DNA of 64,000 nucleotides from Pseudomaricurvus alkylphenolicus. GTDB lineage: Bacteria; Pseudomonadota; Gammaproteobacteria; Pseudomonadales; Cellvibrionaceae. The stretch's first letter is position 1. Each line of letters begins with the position of its first letter. Where the stretch lies: the NCBI RefSeq assembly GCF_011683955.1, contig NZ_JAAQPI010000001.1, positions 1,302,001-1,366,000 on the forward strand, in the 5' to 3' direction. The position numbers and the translations under genes were made by a program. This document shows positions 9,397 to 18,167 of this stretch, piece after piece. The notes below the pieces were generated by a model. That model saw nothing but the letters and a program-made list of their open reading frames with translations, did no database searches and was not told the DNA's origin.

Positions 9397-11139
9397 ATGT
9401 ACGACTTAGTGATCAAGGGCGCGACCTTAATTGACGGTAGCGGCGACCCTGCCAGACCGGCAGACATAGCCGTCCAGAACGGCCGCATTGTTGCGGTCGG
9501 GCCTGTCGAAGGGGAGTCTCGCGAAACCCTGGACGCGACCGGGAAAATGGTCTGCCCGGGATTTATCGACCCTCATACTCATTACGATGCGCAGCTGTTG
9601 TGGGACCCCAATGCTTCCCCTTCGAATCTGCACGGAGTAACCACCGTCATGGCCGGTAATTGTGGTTTCGCCTTGGCACCCTTGCGCTCTGAGGATGCCG
9701 ACTACACCCGCCGTATGATGTCCGTGGTCGAAGGTATGCCTTTGCAGGCTCTTGAAGAAGGCATAAATTGGGACTGGAACAGCTATTCCGAATACATGCA
9801 GAGACTGCGCGGAAACGTTGCGGTGAACGTGGGATTTCTTGCGGGACACAGCGCGATTCGTCGAGCGGTGATGGGAGAAGATTCCTGTAACCGCGAGTCC
9901 AATGAAGAAGAGCTGGAGGCGATGAAAGCGCTGCTGCGAGAATGCATTGAATCCGGTGCGATGGGCTTTTCCACCTCTCGATCCTTTAGCCATGTGGACG
10001 GCCAGGGGGGCCCTGTTCCCTCCCGATTCGCATCGGAGGCAGAGGTGCTCGCCCTTTGTGAAGAGATCAAGGATCACGAAGGAACCGCGCTTGAGTTTAT
10101 TACCAAAGGTTGTCTGCTGGGTTTATCGGATGAAGAAACTCAGCTGATGGCAAGGATGTCACTGGCTGCAGACCGCCCATTGAACTGGAATGTGTTTACT
10201 ATCGATTCCAAGGAGAAGGAACTCTATCGGACGCAAATCGCAGCCTTGGACAAGGCCGCTGAGATGGGTGCCCGGGTGATGGCTCTGACCATGCCGGTAC
10301 TGGTTGGCATTACCATCAGTTTCTATCACCGTTCTCCTATCTATCAATTGCCCGGATGGATGGAGGTAATGACGCTGCCACTGGACGAAAAAATGACGGC
10401 CTTGCGCGATCCGAATGTGCGCCGCAAACTCGAAGAAGGAGCAGCATCGGACGAAGCCGGCGTCTTTGCCCGTCTCGCCGATTGGGGCAACGTCCGTATC
10501 GGCGATACCTTCAGCGAGGCCAATCGCGAACTTAGTGGACGTTATGTTCACGAGATCGCCAGCGAACGTGGAACTTCAGACTTTGATACCTTGGTCGATA
10601 TTCTGCTGGAAGATGAGCTGCGTACTATTCTTTGGCCCAAGTTTACCGACAACGACGACGAGAGCTGGCGGATGCGGGCTGAGGCCTGGGATCATCCTTA
10701 CATCATGCTCGGGGGATCTGATGCCGGTGCCCACCTTGATGTCATGTGCGGAGCCAATTACGGCACGCTCTTCCTGAAGGATTGCCTGCATGGTCGCAAG
10801 CTGGTGAGCGTCGAGCGGGCCGTACAGATGCTCAGCGCTGAACCTGCTGATCTATTTGGCCTGAAGGATCGCGGTCGTATACGACCAGGTGCGGTGGCGG
10901 ATATTCTGGTATTCGATCCGCAAACTGTTGGGTCCGGTACTGTTCATCTGGCTTACGATCTTCCGGGCGACTCCTGCCGCATGTACGCCAAGTCCACGGG
11001 TGTCGAACGGGTCTATGTTGGCGGTACCGCGATTGTCGCTGACGGTGAGCCTACCGGTGCATTGCCAGGCACGGTGTTACGTGCCGGTGTTGACACCGTA
11101 ACGGTATCGCTCCAAAAAACTGAGGGCAAATCGTTATGA
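9397..11139 (+). CDS. Amidohydrolase 3 / N-acyl-D-amino-acid deacylase-like hydrolase (580 aa)
   Basis: Begins YDLVIKGATLIDGSGDPARP and continues with the metal motif GFIDPHTHYDAQLLWDP near residue 55. GNCGFALAP and, late in the protein, GGSDAGAHLD follow, all standard for D-aminoacylase-like amidohydrolases. In such catabolic clusters the true substrate is often not an acyl amino acid; a cyclic amide, lactone-like or CoA-linked intermediate is possible. The gene starts 39 nt after the acyl-CoA dehydrogenase pair and overlaps the next gene by ATGA. Confidence 0.84.
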   Translation: MYDLVIKGATLIDGSGDPARPADIAVQNGRIVAVGPVEGESRETLDATGKMVCPGFIDPHTHYDAQLLWDPNASPSNLHGVTTVMAGNCGFALAPLRSEDADYTRRMMSVVEGMPLQALEEGINWDWNSYSEYMQRLRGNVAVNVGFLAGHSAIRRAVMGEDSCNRESNEEELEAMKALLRECIESGAMGFSTSRSFSHVDGQGGPVPSRFASEAEVLALCEEIKDHEGTALEFITKGCLLGLSDEETQLMARMSLAADRPLNWNVFTIDSKEKELYRTQIAALDKAAEMGARVMALTMPVLVGITISFYHRSPIYQLPGWMEVMTLPLDEKMTALRDPNVRRKLEEGAASDEAGVFARLADWGNVRIGDTFSEANRELSGRYVHEIASERGTSDFDTLVDILLEDELRTILWPKFTDNDDESWRMRAEAWDHPYIMLGGSDAGAHLDVMCGANYGTLFLKDCLHGRKLVSVERAVQMLSAEPADLFGLKDRGRIRPGAVADILVFDPQTVGSGTVHLAYDLPGDSCRMYAKSTGVERVYVGGTAIVADGEPTGALPGTVLRAGVDTVTVSLQKTEGKSL

Positions 11140-11600
11140 ACGATAAAGCAAAAACCAAAAACAGAGCCAAGATTCCCACCAGTCATCACGTAATCCTGGA
11201 AAGCGCCTGTTACCCCATTGTCACCACCATGAGGGCGGACGGCAGGCTGTCTTCAAACCCGGTATCCATGCTGTGGGACGGCGAGCGTGTTCGTTTCAGT
11301 ACCGTTAAAACCCGCATGAAGTACAAAAACCTGGTGGCCGATCCACGTCTGACCATGTGTATTTCATCATTGGAGGATCCGCTGTTTTATCTGGAAATCA
11401 GAGGGCGGGCAGAGATTGAAGATGACCCTGATCGAACCTTTATCAATCAAGTCGCCAAAAAATACCTGGGACGTGATGAGTACCCCTACGACCAGCCCGG
11501 TTTCGAAAGGGTTACGGTCACAATGATTCCGGAGCAGGTCTCCGCCAGGGGAATCGAACTGACGGAAGACGAACAGGGTAAACCCATTAAAGTGGGTTGA
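11136..11600 (+). CDS. PPOX-class (pyridoxamine-phosphate-oxidase-like / F420-type) protein (154 aa)
   Basis: A small split-barrel flavin or F420-binding protein. Typical features are YPIVTTMRADGRLSSNPVSM near residue 25, VRFSTVKTRMKYKNLVADPR near 50 and ISSLEDPLFYLEIRGRAEI near 80. Members are reductases or haem/flavin-binding proteins acting on small molecules. The start overlaps the stop of the amidohydrolase gene (ATGA), which implies tight coupling. A gammaproteobacterium is not expected to make much F420, so FMN is the likelier cofactor; this is inference. Confidence 0.78.
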   Translation: MNDKAKTKNRAKIPTSHHVILESACYPIVTTMRADGRLSSNPVSMLWDGERVRFSTVKTRMKYKNLVADPRLTMCISSLEDPLFYLEIRGRAEIEDDPDRTFINQVAKKYLGRDEYPYDQPGFERVTVTMIPEQVSARGIELTEDEQGKPIKVG

Positions 11601-11609
11601 GGACGGGTC

Positions 11610-12032
11610 ATGAACATCGAAAGATTGCAGTCTGAAATGGAAATCCGAAACCTGATCAGTCAGCTGGCGCATCTGGCGGATGACGGAGAGCTAGAAACCT
11701 ACATTGAATGTTTTACCGAGACGGCCAGCTGGGGCGGAGGAGGACAGCCGGTGCTAAACGGCAGGGAAGACATCCTCAAGGGCGCACGGGGCAGAAGGGA
11801 AAGTGGCGTTACCGGTCCGGGCAGCGGTGCAAGGCATGTGGTCACCACCTCTTATGTACAGGTACTGGGCGATCGTGCAACCGCCAAATCGGTATTTCAC
11901 TTTTACACGGATCTCGACAGTCAGCCACAACTGCGTGCCATGGGTGTCTACCTGGACGAGTTCCGACTCGAAGACCTGCGCTGGCGTTTGCACGTGCGGC
12001 AACTACAAGGCTCCGCGACAACGCTGAAATAA
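11610..12032 (+). CDS. SnoaL/NTF2-like protein (140 aa)
   Basis: A SnoaL_4-type NTF2 fold: EIRNLISQLAHLADDGELET, followed by CFTETASWGG and later ATAKSVFHFYTDL and EFRLEDLRWRLHVRQ. This superfamily includes ketosteroid isomerase, small dehydratases and ring-hydroxylase beta subunits; no catalytic assignment can be made from sequence alone. It begins 9 nt after the PPOX gene. It is one of six such proteins in the window, each placed among dehydrogenase genes. Confidence 0.8.
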   Translation: MNIERLQSEMEIRNLISQLAHLADDGELETYIECFTETASWGGGGQPVLNGREDILKGARGRRESGVTGPGSGARHVVTTSYVQVLGDRATAKSVFHFYTDLDSQPQLRAMGVYLDEFRLEDLRWRLHVRQLQGSATTLK

Positions 12033-12059
12033 CGCTAAGACCATTCGTCGGAGGTGATC

Positions 12060-13442
12060 ATGAATTGGGAAGAATCCGCAGCGGCCGTCGATGATGGCGC
12101 GCCTCGTGGCACCGCAAGCAAAACAGACCGAAGCGGGGGCTGGGGCGAAGCGAGGTGGCGTCGCCACCGCCGTTATGTGCTGGCGTTACTGTTTCTGGTC
12201 AGCGTTTTCAGCATACTGGATCGCTACATTCTTTCGATACTGCTAGAGCCCATCAAAGCCGAACTCGGAGTTAGTGACACGGCCATGGGGTTTCTCAACG
12301 GCCTGGCTTTCGCTTTTTTTAACGCCGTTGCCGCTATACCGCTGGCCAGGATGTCGGATCGTCATTCACGCAAGTGGATCATTGCCTTAGGGTTGGGGGC
12401 CTGGTCGGTTTTAACCGCATTGCAGGGCGTCGCTAAAACCTTCACCGGCTTGGCGGCAGCGCGAATTGGCGTCGGCATTGGCGAGGCGTCAACCTCGCCG
12501 GCGGCTCACTCACTTATCTCCGATTACTTTCCACCGAATCGCCGTGCCACTGCCATCTCATTGTTTACCACCGGTGGCCATATCGGGTTAATGTTGGGGT
12601 TGATGCTCGGGGGTGTTCTTTATGGGTACCTGGGATGGAGAATGACTCTGATCGTGGTGGGGTTGCCGGGGTTGGCGCTGGCACTGCTTTTTGTTCTCAC
12701 GGTGAAGGAGCCGCCCAGAGGGAGCGAGGGGCGCCCCTGGGATTCTACGTCGGCAGCAACAGAAACGACAGCGTCTCCGCCGCCACTGATGCAGGCTCTG
12801 GGGAGTCTGTGGCGACTGCGCAGTTATCGTCACATCATTTTTGTGTTGCCGCTGTTCGTCTTTACCAACTATGCCATCAACATCTGGGGGGCAGTCTTTA
12901 TGCTGCGTGTCCATCAATGGGAGATCGCCCAAGTCGGTCTGTGGTTGGGGCTGACAGTTGGTCTCTGTGGAATGTCGGGCAATATTATCGGTTCCATGCT
13001 TTGCGACCGACTCGGAGAGCGGGATCTGCGCTGGTACCTGTGGGCTCCCGCACTGGCGGCGGCCATCATGTTGCCACTGTATGTAAGTTTTCTATTTGTG
13101 CCGGATGGTATTTGGGCACTGTGTCTGTTAGGGGTGTCTATATTTTTGGTGTCTTTCCATGTATCACCGATCTATGCCATGGCGCAAGGGCTGGCAGACA
13201 CACGTACAAGGGCAACGGCATCGGCACAGATTCACTTAATGGCTGCGGTACTGGGGGCCGGGCTGGGGCCCTTTGTAATTGGTTGGCTGAATGATCTGTT
13301 GCAGCCGTTTTGGGGTACGCAATCCATACGGTATTCCCTGTTGCTGGTGCTACCATCAGTCTGTTTGGGAATATACCTGGCTTGGCGAGGTTCTCAATCA
13401 CTGCACCAGGAATTGCGGCTTCAGGGGGACGAGAACCGGTAA
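12060..13442 (+). CDS. Major facilitator superfamily transporter (460 aa)
   Basis: An inner-membrane 12-helix carrier. After a charged N-terminus of about 40 residues comes YVLALLFLVSVFSILDRYIL, the DR/NY-type opening of MFS proteins. The loop 2-3 signature ARMSDRHSRKWII follows, then repeated hydrophobic helices. The ATG at 12060 follows GGAGGTGATC, an almost full anti-16S match; an in-frame GTG at 12054 lies inside that site. It is the last gene of the operon and overlaps the convergent MarR gene by 22 bp. It probably imports the substrate or exports an intermediate. Confidence 0.87.
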   Translation: MNWEESAAAVDDGAPRGTASKTDRSGGWGEARWRRHRRYVLALLFLVSVFSILDRYILSILLEPIKAELGVSDTAMGFLNGLAFAFFNAVAAIPLARMSDRHSRKWIIALGLGAWSVLTALQGVAKTFTGLAAARIGVGIGEASTSPAAHSLISDYFPPNRRATAISLFTTGGHIGLMLGLMLGGVLYGYLGWRMTLIVVGLPGLALALLFVLTVKEPPRGSEGRPWDSTSAATETTASPPPLMQALGSLWRLRSYRHIIFVLPLFVFTNYAINIWGAVFMLRVHQWEIAQVGLWLGLTVGLCGMSGNIIGSMLCDRLGERDLRWYLWAPALAAAIMLPLYVSFLFVPDGIWALCLLGVSIFLVSFHVSPIYAMAQGLADTRTRATASAQIHLMAAVLGAGLGPFVIGWLNDLLQPFWGTQSIRYSLLLVLPSVCLGIYLAWRGSQSLHQELRLQGDENR

Positions 13443-14026
13443 AAGTAGCTCTCGAAGCTGGACATCAGTTTCTCAAGTGACTGGTTGATTTCGTCAAGTT
13501 CGGATGCCTCCAGATCGCCGAGGAGCTGACGGGAAACCTCAAGGTAGGTGCTGAACACTTGGTGTTCTACGGTCTGACCTTTCTTGGTCAGCTGTACAAG
13601 CTTGCTGCGGCCATCGTCAGGATCGGGAACGCGCCGTATCAACCCTTGTTTTTGCAGACGGCCCAGCATTTTGGTCATGCCACCGGAAGAACGCTCCAGT
13701 ACGCCGTAGAGCTCGGAGGGCGACAAGCGGAAGGGTTCACCGCTGCGGCGTAATGCAGCCAGAACGTTGTAGTCGGTGGGTTGCAAATCGTGAGGTTGGC
13801 AAACTTCCTTCTGGAAGCTCTCCATCAGCAGACTAAGGCGTGAGAGTCGCACAAGCGGTGGCAACACACTGTAATCCTCATTGGGATTGGCCTCAACCCA
13901 GGAGGCGGAGAGTTTGTCAAACCAGTTCAAGCGAAGGTCCTTAGTGGTATGTAAAAGACGATCATTATAGACGTTGACGCAGTGAGACACTAGCGACCAG
14001 AAGGTTTCTCGAAAGGTTTCCAGCAA
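13421..14026 (-). CDS. MarR-family transcriptional regulator (201 aa)
   Basis: A winged-helix MarR fold: LQPTDYNVLAALRRSGEPFRLSPSEL, then LERSSGGMTKMLGRLQKQGLIRR and the wing PDPDDGRSKLVQLTKKG. The protein is longer than the usual 150 residues at its N-terminus. The TTG at 14026 has no clear ribosome site, so translation may begin at GTG 13990. It is convergent with, and overlaps, the MFS gene. It probably represses the neighbouring operon at 5667-13442 or the one starting at 14221. Confidence 0.82.
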   Translation of the reverse strand: MLETFRETFWSLVSHCVNVYNDRLLHTTKDLRLNWFDKLSASWVEANPNEDYSVLPPLVRLSRLSLLMESFQKEVCQPHDLQPTDYNVLAALRRSGEPFRLSPSELYGVLERSSGGMTKMLGRLQKQGLIRRVPDPDDGRSKLVQLTKKGQTVEHQVFSTYLEVSRQLLGDLEASELDEINQSLEKLMSSFESYFYRFSSP

Positions 14027-14045
14027 ACCAAATAGCTGAACTTAC

Positions 14046-14135
14046 CGTAGCAGCGGGCTCTGAGGGCCTGCCCCGCTTTATCGGGTACCGCGATAGGGCT
14101 GCCACAGTCAGTCGCCCTCGGAGCGGGCTGCTACG
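14046..14135. repeat. Long imperfect inverted repeat, REP/MITE-like
   Basis: Two 22-nt arms (14046-14067 and 14114-14135) are complementary except for a three-base block and one other position. They share the outer CGTAGCAGC/GCTGCTACG and the inner GAGGGC/GCCCTC. A second pair, CTTTATCG (14076-14083) and CGATAAAG (14151-14158), crosses the right arm. It lies between the MarR start and the acyl-CoA dehydrogenase at 14221. It resembles a repeated extragenic palindrome, though only one copy is seen here. Confidence 0.6.
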
Positions 14136-14220
14136 TTCTGAGAGGGTCCGCGATAAAGACAGTTAAAAGTACCGAATCGAACGCAGTAACTTATACAAAT
14201 CAAACCTGGGAGCAACAACC

Positions 14221-15414
14221 ATGAATTTCGAATTTAGCGAGCCGGAGCAACGTTTTATCGACCGGGTAAGAGCCTTTATCGCCCGGGAAGCTGAAAAGAA
14301 CTATGCCGATGAAGTCATGGCGCCAGAGCGGGAGGCTCACTCGCAATTGGCTGACAGCCCCGAACGGCGTGAATTCTGTCGGCAACTCGCCGCTGAAGGG
14401 CTGTTGGGCCTAAGCTGGCCCAAAGAATATGGCGGACAGGAACTTCCGGGTATCTACGATTACTTTGTCAACGAAGAACTGGCGGCAGTGGGCGCACCCC
14501 TGATCGGCAAAGGGATCGGCATTATCGGCCAGACACTGATTGAAAAAGGCACCGAAAAACAAAAGCAGTATTTTCTGCCGAAAATTTTGGCAGGAGAGAT
14601 TGAGTTTGCACTGGGCTACACCGAACCAGGAGCAGGCTCCGATCTGGCGTCACTGCAACTCAAGGCGCAGCGTGATGGCGACGGTTTCCGGCTTAACGGC
14701 CAAAAAACCTTTAACACTTCTGCACATTTCGCGGATTGGTACTGGCTTGCGGCACGTACCGATAACAGCGGGCCAAGCAAATACCACGGTATTACCCTGT
14801 TCCTGATTCCCATGGATAGCAAGGGCATCAGCGTGTCTGAAATTGAGACCATGGCCTGTCACCGCACTAACGAGGTGTTCTTCGATGATGTCCGGGTATC
14901 CGCAGCAGATGTCGTGGGTGAAGTCGATAAAGGCTGGGAACTTATGTGCCAGGCGCTCGACTACGAACGCTTTACACTGTTTACCTACAGCCCACTGCGA
15001 CTCAAGTTTGATGCTCTGGTAGCCACCCTGCGGGACTGGAAGGTGGCGGGTCAAGCCGCTCTGGAGACGGACCATGTACGACGCAAACTGGCACGGCTGG
15101 GTTCCAAACTGGAGGTTGCCAAAATGCATCAACGCCGGGTGATCTGCGCCGCGGCCGAAGGGCGGGTGCCGACGGTGGAGTCCGCCATGTGCAAACTTTA
15201 TTGCACCGAGTTGGGCCAGGAAATCTGCGATACGGCAATGGATCTGCTGGGTCCGCAAGCACTGCTGAGTGAAGGGGTAGATGAGGCGCCCCTGGATGGT
15301 CGCTGGGAAAGCGCGTTGCGGGCAACAGTGGTGGATACCATTGGCGGAGGCTCCTCACAGGTGCAAAAAAACATTATTTCCCGGCGTCACCTGGGATTGC
15401 CCAACCCAAACTAA
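14221..15414 (+). CDS. Acyl-CoA dehydrogenase, catalytic subunit of pair 2 (397 aa)
   Basis: Full-length acyl-CoA dehydrogenase: GLLGLSWPKEYGGQ near residue 60, the FAD motif ALGYTEPGAGSDLASL near 125, and a catalytic Glu in ALDYERFTLF (Glu249). The C-terminal end IGGGSSQVQKNIISRR shows the usual CoA/FAD contact. The ATG follows GGGAGCAACAACC. It is transcribed with the next acyl-CoA dehydrogenase gene and an aldehyde dehydrogenase. The pair probably acts as a heteromer on a bulky acyl-CoA. Confidence 0.89.
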   Translation: MNFEFSEPEQRFIDRVRAFIAREAEKNYADEVMAPEREAHSQLADSPERREFCRQLAAEGLLGLSWPKEYGGQELPGIYDYFVNEELAAVGAPLIGKGIGIIGQTLIEKGTEKQKQYFLPKILAGEIEFALGYTEPGAGSDLASLQLKAQRDGDGFRLNGQKTFNTSAHFADWYWLAARTDNSGPSKYHGITLFLIPMDSKGISVSEIETMACHRTNEVFFDDVRVSAADVVGEVDKGWELMCQALDYERFTLFTYSPLRLKFDALVATLRDWKVAGQAALETDHVRRKLARLGSKLEVAKMHQRRVICAAAEGRVPTVESAMCKLYCTELGQEICDTAMDLLGPQALLSEGVDEAPLDGRWESALRATVVDTIGGGSSQVQKNIISRRHLGLPNPN

Positions 15415-15467
15415 CGTCCTATCCAAGTGACTAGCCTCAACAAATTATCAACACAGGAGCATTTACG

Positions 15468-16592
15468 GTGGATCTCAGATTCAGTGACGAACAACTCATG
15501 CTGGCCGATACCATTGAGAGTATCTGTGAGCAGTTTTACGGTCTGGAGCGAATCCGGCAAAAACGTAGCGCGGACGACAGCTGCCCGCAAGAATTTTGGC
15601 AGGCTTTGGTGAATGCCGGCTTTAGCGGGTTGGTCATCGACGAGGAGTTTGGCGGTGCCGGTCTCGGCCTACTCGATGCGGTGTCCGTCTTCCAGGCATT
15701 GGGACGGCACCTGGCGTCATCCCCCTTGTTGGTGTCTTCACTGTTGGCCGCTCGCGCCATTGATATTCTGGCGTCGTCCACGCAGCGACGCCAGTGGTTA
15801 CCGGCTATTGCCAGTGGCGACTGTGTGGTGTCAGTGGCTCAGTTGGAAGCCGGATGTGGCTACGGCAGTTCGTCGTTTATCACAACCCTGAAGAAGGGTA
15901 AGTTGAACGGTGAAAAAATTCTCGTTCCCCATGCTTCCCTCGCTACACACCTTCTGGTGTTGGCCACAGATGAGGATAACGAGATGCCTGTATGTTGCCT
16001 TGTGGATACGCGGCAATCATCACTGCAGGTATCCCCACAGGACAATATCGCGTGCGCCGAGGTCAGCCGCGTCACAATGGTTGACGTTGCTGTCGAATCG
16101 GAGTGTATAGTTTACAACGATCAGTTCTGGAGTCTCTGGCAGTCCGCCATGAGTTACAGCGCGGTAGCGGCCGCAGCAGAGTGTAACGGTGGAGCGCAGG
16201 CGATGCTGTCGATGACCGTTGAGTATGCCAATAACCGAATCCAGTTTGGTAAACCCATTGGTGCTTTTCAGTCGCTGTCTCATTATATGGCCGAACTCGC
16301 TACCGAATTGGAAGGCAGCAAAACACTGAATCACCAGGCGGCCTGGGCATTTGACCAAGGGCGAGACTGGCACTTGTTGGCGGCTCAATCGAAGCTGCAG
16401 GCAGGCGACGGTTTTCGTCGTACCACCGCAGTCGGAACGCAAATTCATGGAGGCTTGGGGTTTACCAGAGAAGCTAACCCACAGCTGTTTTTCAGACACG
16501 CCAAATTGCAACAGTTACTGATGTGGGACCCTTGTTTCTTGGAGCAACACATCGCTTCGTTGATGCTGGACACAAGAACCGAAACACAATAA
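15468..16592 (+). CDS. Acyl-CoA dehydrogenase, probable non-catalytic partner of pair 2 (374 aa)
   Basis: Acyl-CoA dehydrogenase fold with LRFSDEQLMLADTIESICEQF at the N-terminus, GFSGLVIDEEFGGAGLGLLD near residue 50, and ANNRIQFGKPIGAFQSLSHY plus QIHGGLGFTREANPQLFFRH in the C-terminal domain. No Glu stands in the position equivalent to Glu249 of its neighbour (the stretch is MSYSAVAAAAE), and none sits in the C-terminal alternative place. It starts with GTG, with AGGAG 7-8 nt upstream. It is probably the structural half of an alpha2-beta2 enzyme. Confidence 0.85.
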   Translation: MDLRFSDEQLMLADTIESICEQFYGLERIRQKRSADDSCPQEFWQALVNAGFSGLVIDEEFGGAGLGLLDAVSVFQALGRHLASSPLLVSSLLAARAIDILASSTQRRQWLPAIASGDCVVSVAQLEAGCGYGSSSFITTLKKGKLNGEKILVPHASLATHLLVLATDEDNEMPVCCLVDTRQSSLQVSPQDNIACAEVSRVTMVDVAVESECIVYNDQFWSLWQSAMSYSAVAAAAECNGGAQAMLSMTVEYANNRIQFGKPIGAFQSLSHYMAELATELEGSKTLNHQAAWAFDQGRDWHLLAAQSKLQAGDGFRRTTAVGTQIHGGLGFTREANPQLFFRHAKLQQLLMWDPCFLEQHIASLMLDTRTETQ

Positions 16593-16616
16593 TCCCAAAC
16601 ACACGGGGGAATCGAG

Positions 16617-18083
16617 ATGACACCCATTTTTGAAAACGTACTGATCGGGGGGCAATGGGCTGCGGCAGATCTCGGTCGCTATCCCATCATCAATCCCGCC
16701 ACAGAGGATGTGTGCGGCTACGCACCGGAGTGTTCTCTGCAGCAAGTGGAGTTGGCCGTGGCGGCTGCCAGGGAAGCTTTTGATCACGGCCCCTGGCCCC
16801 GCATGACAGGAGAGCAACGCAAACAGGCACTGAAGCGTGCAGCCCGACGATTCCAACAGGAGCTGCCTCAGCTGCTGGACCTGACCATCAATGAGACGGG
16901 CGCATTAACAACCATCAGTGAGCAACTGCACTTGGGCATGGCGGCCACTCGCATCGATTTTTACGCCGACATGGCGGCTATGCCAACGGAAGCCGAAGCG
17001 CCGGTGTTGGATATTGACGTTGGCGCTGCCGGGGCGTCGGCAACACAAGGCGTTATTGTTAAAGACCCGGTAGGTGTGGTTGCCGCCATCGCCCCCTACA
17101 ACGCTCCGGTATTGGTATGTGCCGGCAAAATTGGACCGGCGTTGGCGCTGGGTAATACTGTCGTGGTCAAACCACCACCAGCAGCCCCCATGGGAATCAT
17201 TGCCATGTGTCAAATTCTCGCAGAAGAGTTGCCTGATGGGGTTCTCAACCTGGTCAGTGGTTCTGAGCCGCAAATCGGCGCTACTTTGGTGGCAGCGGAT
17301 ATCGATATGGTGTCTTTTACCGGTAGCTCCGCCGTTGGTCGGCAGATCCAGCAGGAATGCGGCAAAGCCATGAAGCGCAGTCTGATGGAACTGGGCGGAA
17401 AGTCGGCGAATATCGTGTTTGCCGACTGTGATCAGGAACAAGCGCTGCAAACCGCCATCAACACCTGGACCTTTCAAACCGGCCAGGCCTGTATTGCTCC
17501 CACCCGGCTTTTCATCGAAGAGTCGATCTATACTGAATTTACTCAGAGCATGGTCGAAGTCGCTGCAACACTGAAGATTGGTGACCCCAGGGAGTCCGAC
17601 GTGGTTCTCGGACCCTTGATCTCGGACGCGCAACGTCAGCGGGTGGAATCCTTCGTGGCTTCTGCGCTCCGGGAGGGTGCAGTTATAGCCTGCGGCGGTA
17701 AACGTCCGGAGGGTCTGGAGAAGGGATTTTACTTCGAGCCAACGCTTATCACCAATGCCAGCAACCGCATGCGCGTGGCCCGTGAAGAGATATTTGGTCC
17801 GGTGATCGTGGCGATTCCTTTCTCAAATCAGGCGGAGGCTATCGCCATGGCTAATGATACCGACTATGGCTTGTCAGGATACGTGTGGAGTGGAGATCTG
17901 GAGCGGGCCAAGTCCGTTGCTCGACAACTTCGCACGGGTACCGTTCAAATCAACGGTACGCCGCCACGGCCGGATACCCCGTTTGGTGGTTTTAAACAAA
18001 GTGGTATCGGTCGCGATAATGGTTTGAATGCAATTGATGCCTATACCGAGACCAAGTTTATTGGCTGGCCGCCTGGTTCATAG
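16617..18083 (+). CDS. Aldehyde dehydrogenase (488 aa)
   Basis: An NAD(P)-dependent ALDH that oxidises an aldehyde to a carboxylate. The general-base Glu is in SLMELGGKSANIVF near residue 260, and the catalytic Cys is in FQTGQACIAPTRLFI near 293. EEIFGPVIVAIPF and the C-terminal PFGGFKQSGIGRDNGLNAI are also standard. Length is normal. It begins 24 nt after the acyl-CoA dehydrogenase pair and ends the operon, followed by a REP-like hairpin at 18121. Confidence 0.9.
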   Translation: MTPIFENVLIGGQWAAADLGRYPIINPATEDVCGYAPECSLQQVELAVAAAREAFDHGPWPRMTGEQRKQALKRAARRFQQELPQLLDLTINETGALTTISEQLHLGMAATRIDFYADMAAMPTEAEAPVLDIDVGAAGASATQGVIVKDPVGVVAAIAPYNAPVLVCAGKIGPALALGNTVVVKPPPAAPMGIIAMCQILAEELPDGVLNLVSGSEPQIGATLVAADIDMVSFTGSSAVGRQIQQECGKAMKRSLMELGGKSANIVFADCDQEQALQTAINTWTFQTGQACIAPTRLFIEESIYTEFTQSMVEVAATLKIGDPRESDVVLGPLISDAQRQRVESFVASALREGAVIACGGKRPEGLEKGFYFEPTLITNASNRMRVAREEIFGPVIVAIPFSNQAEAIAMANDTDYGLSGYVWSGDLERAKSVARQLRTGTVQINGTPPRPDTPFGGFKQSGIGRDNGLNAIDAYTETKFIGWPPGS

Positions 18084-18120
18084 GTTTCCCCGCGTTACGA
18101 AGTACTATCACATTACGTAG

Positions 18121-18148
18121 GGTGGATTAGCCGAAGGCGTAATCCACC
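18121..18148. repeat. REP-like hairpin, copy 1
   Basis: A 9-bp stem GGTGGATTA/TAATCCACC surrounds an inner GCC-GAA-GGC hairpin with one bulged G. It lies between the convergent ends of the aldehyde dehydrogenase and AraC genes and could work as a bidirectional terminator. A second copy with a longer inner stem is at 43819-43848. Hairpins of this type are frequent repeats in gammaproteobacterial genomes. Confidence 0.75.
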
Positions 18149-18167
18149 ATGTGCAGACCTCATTTCG

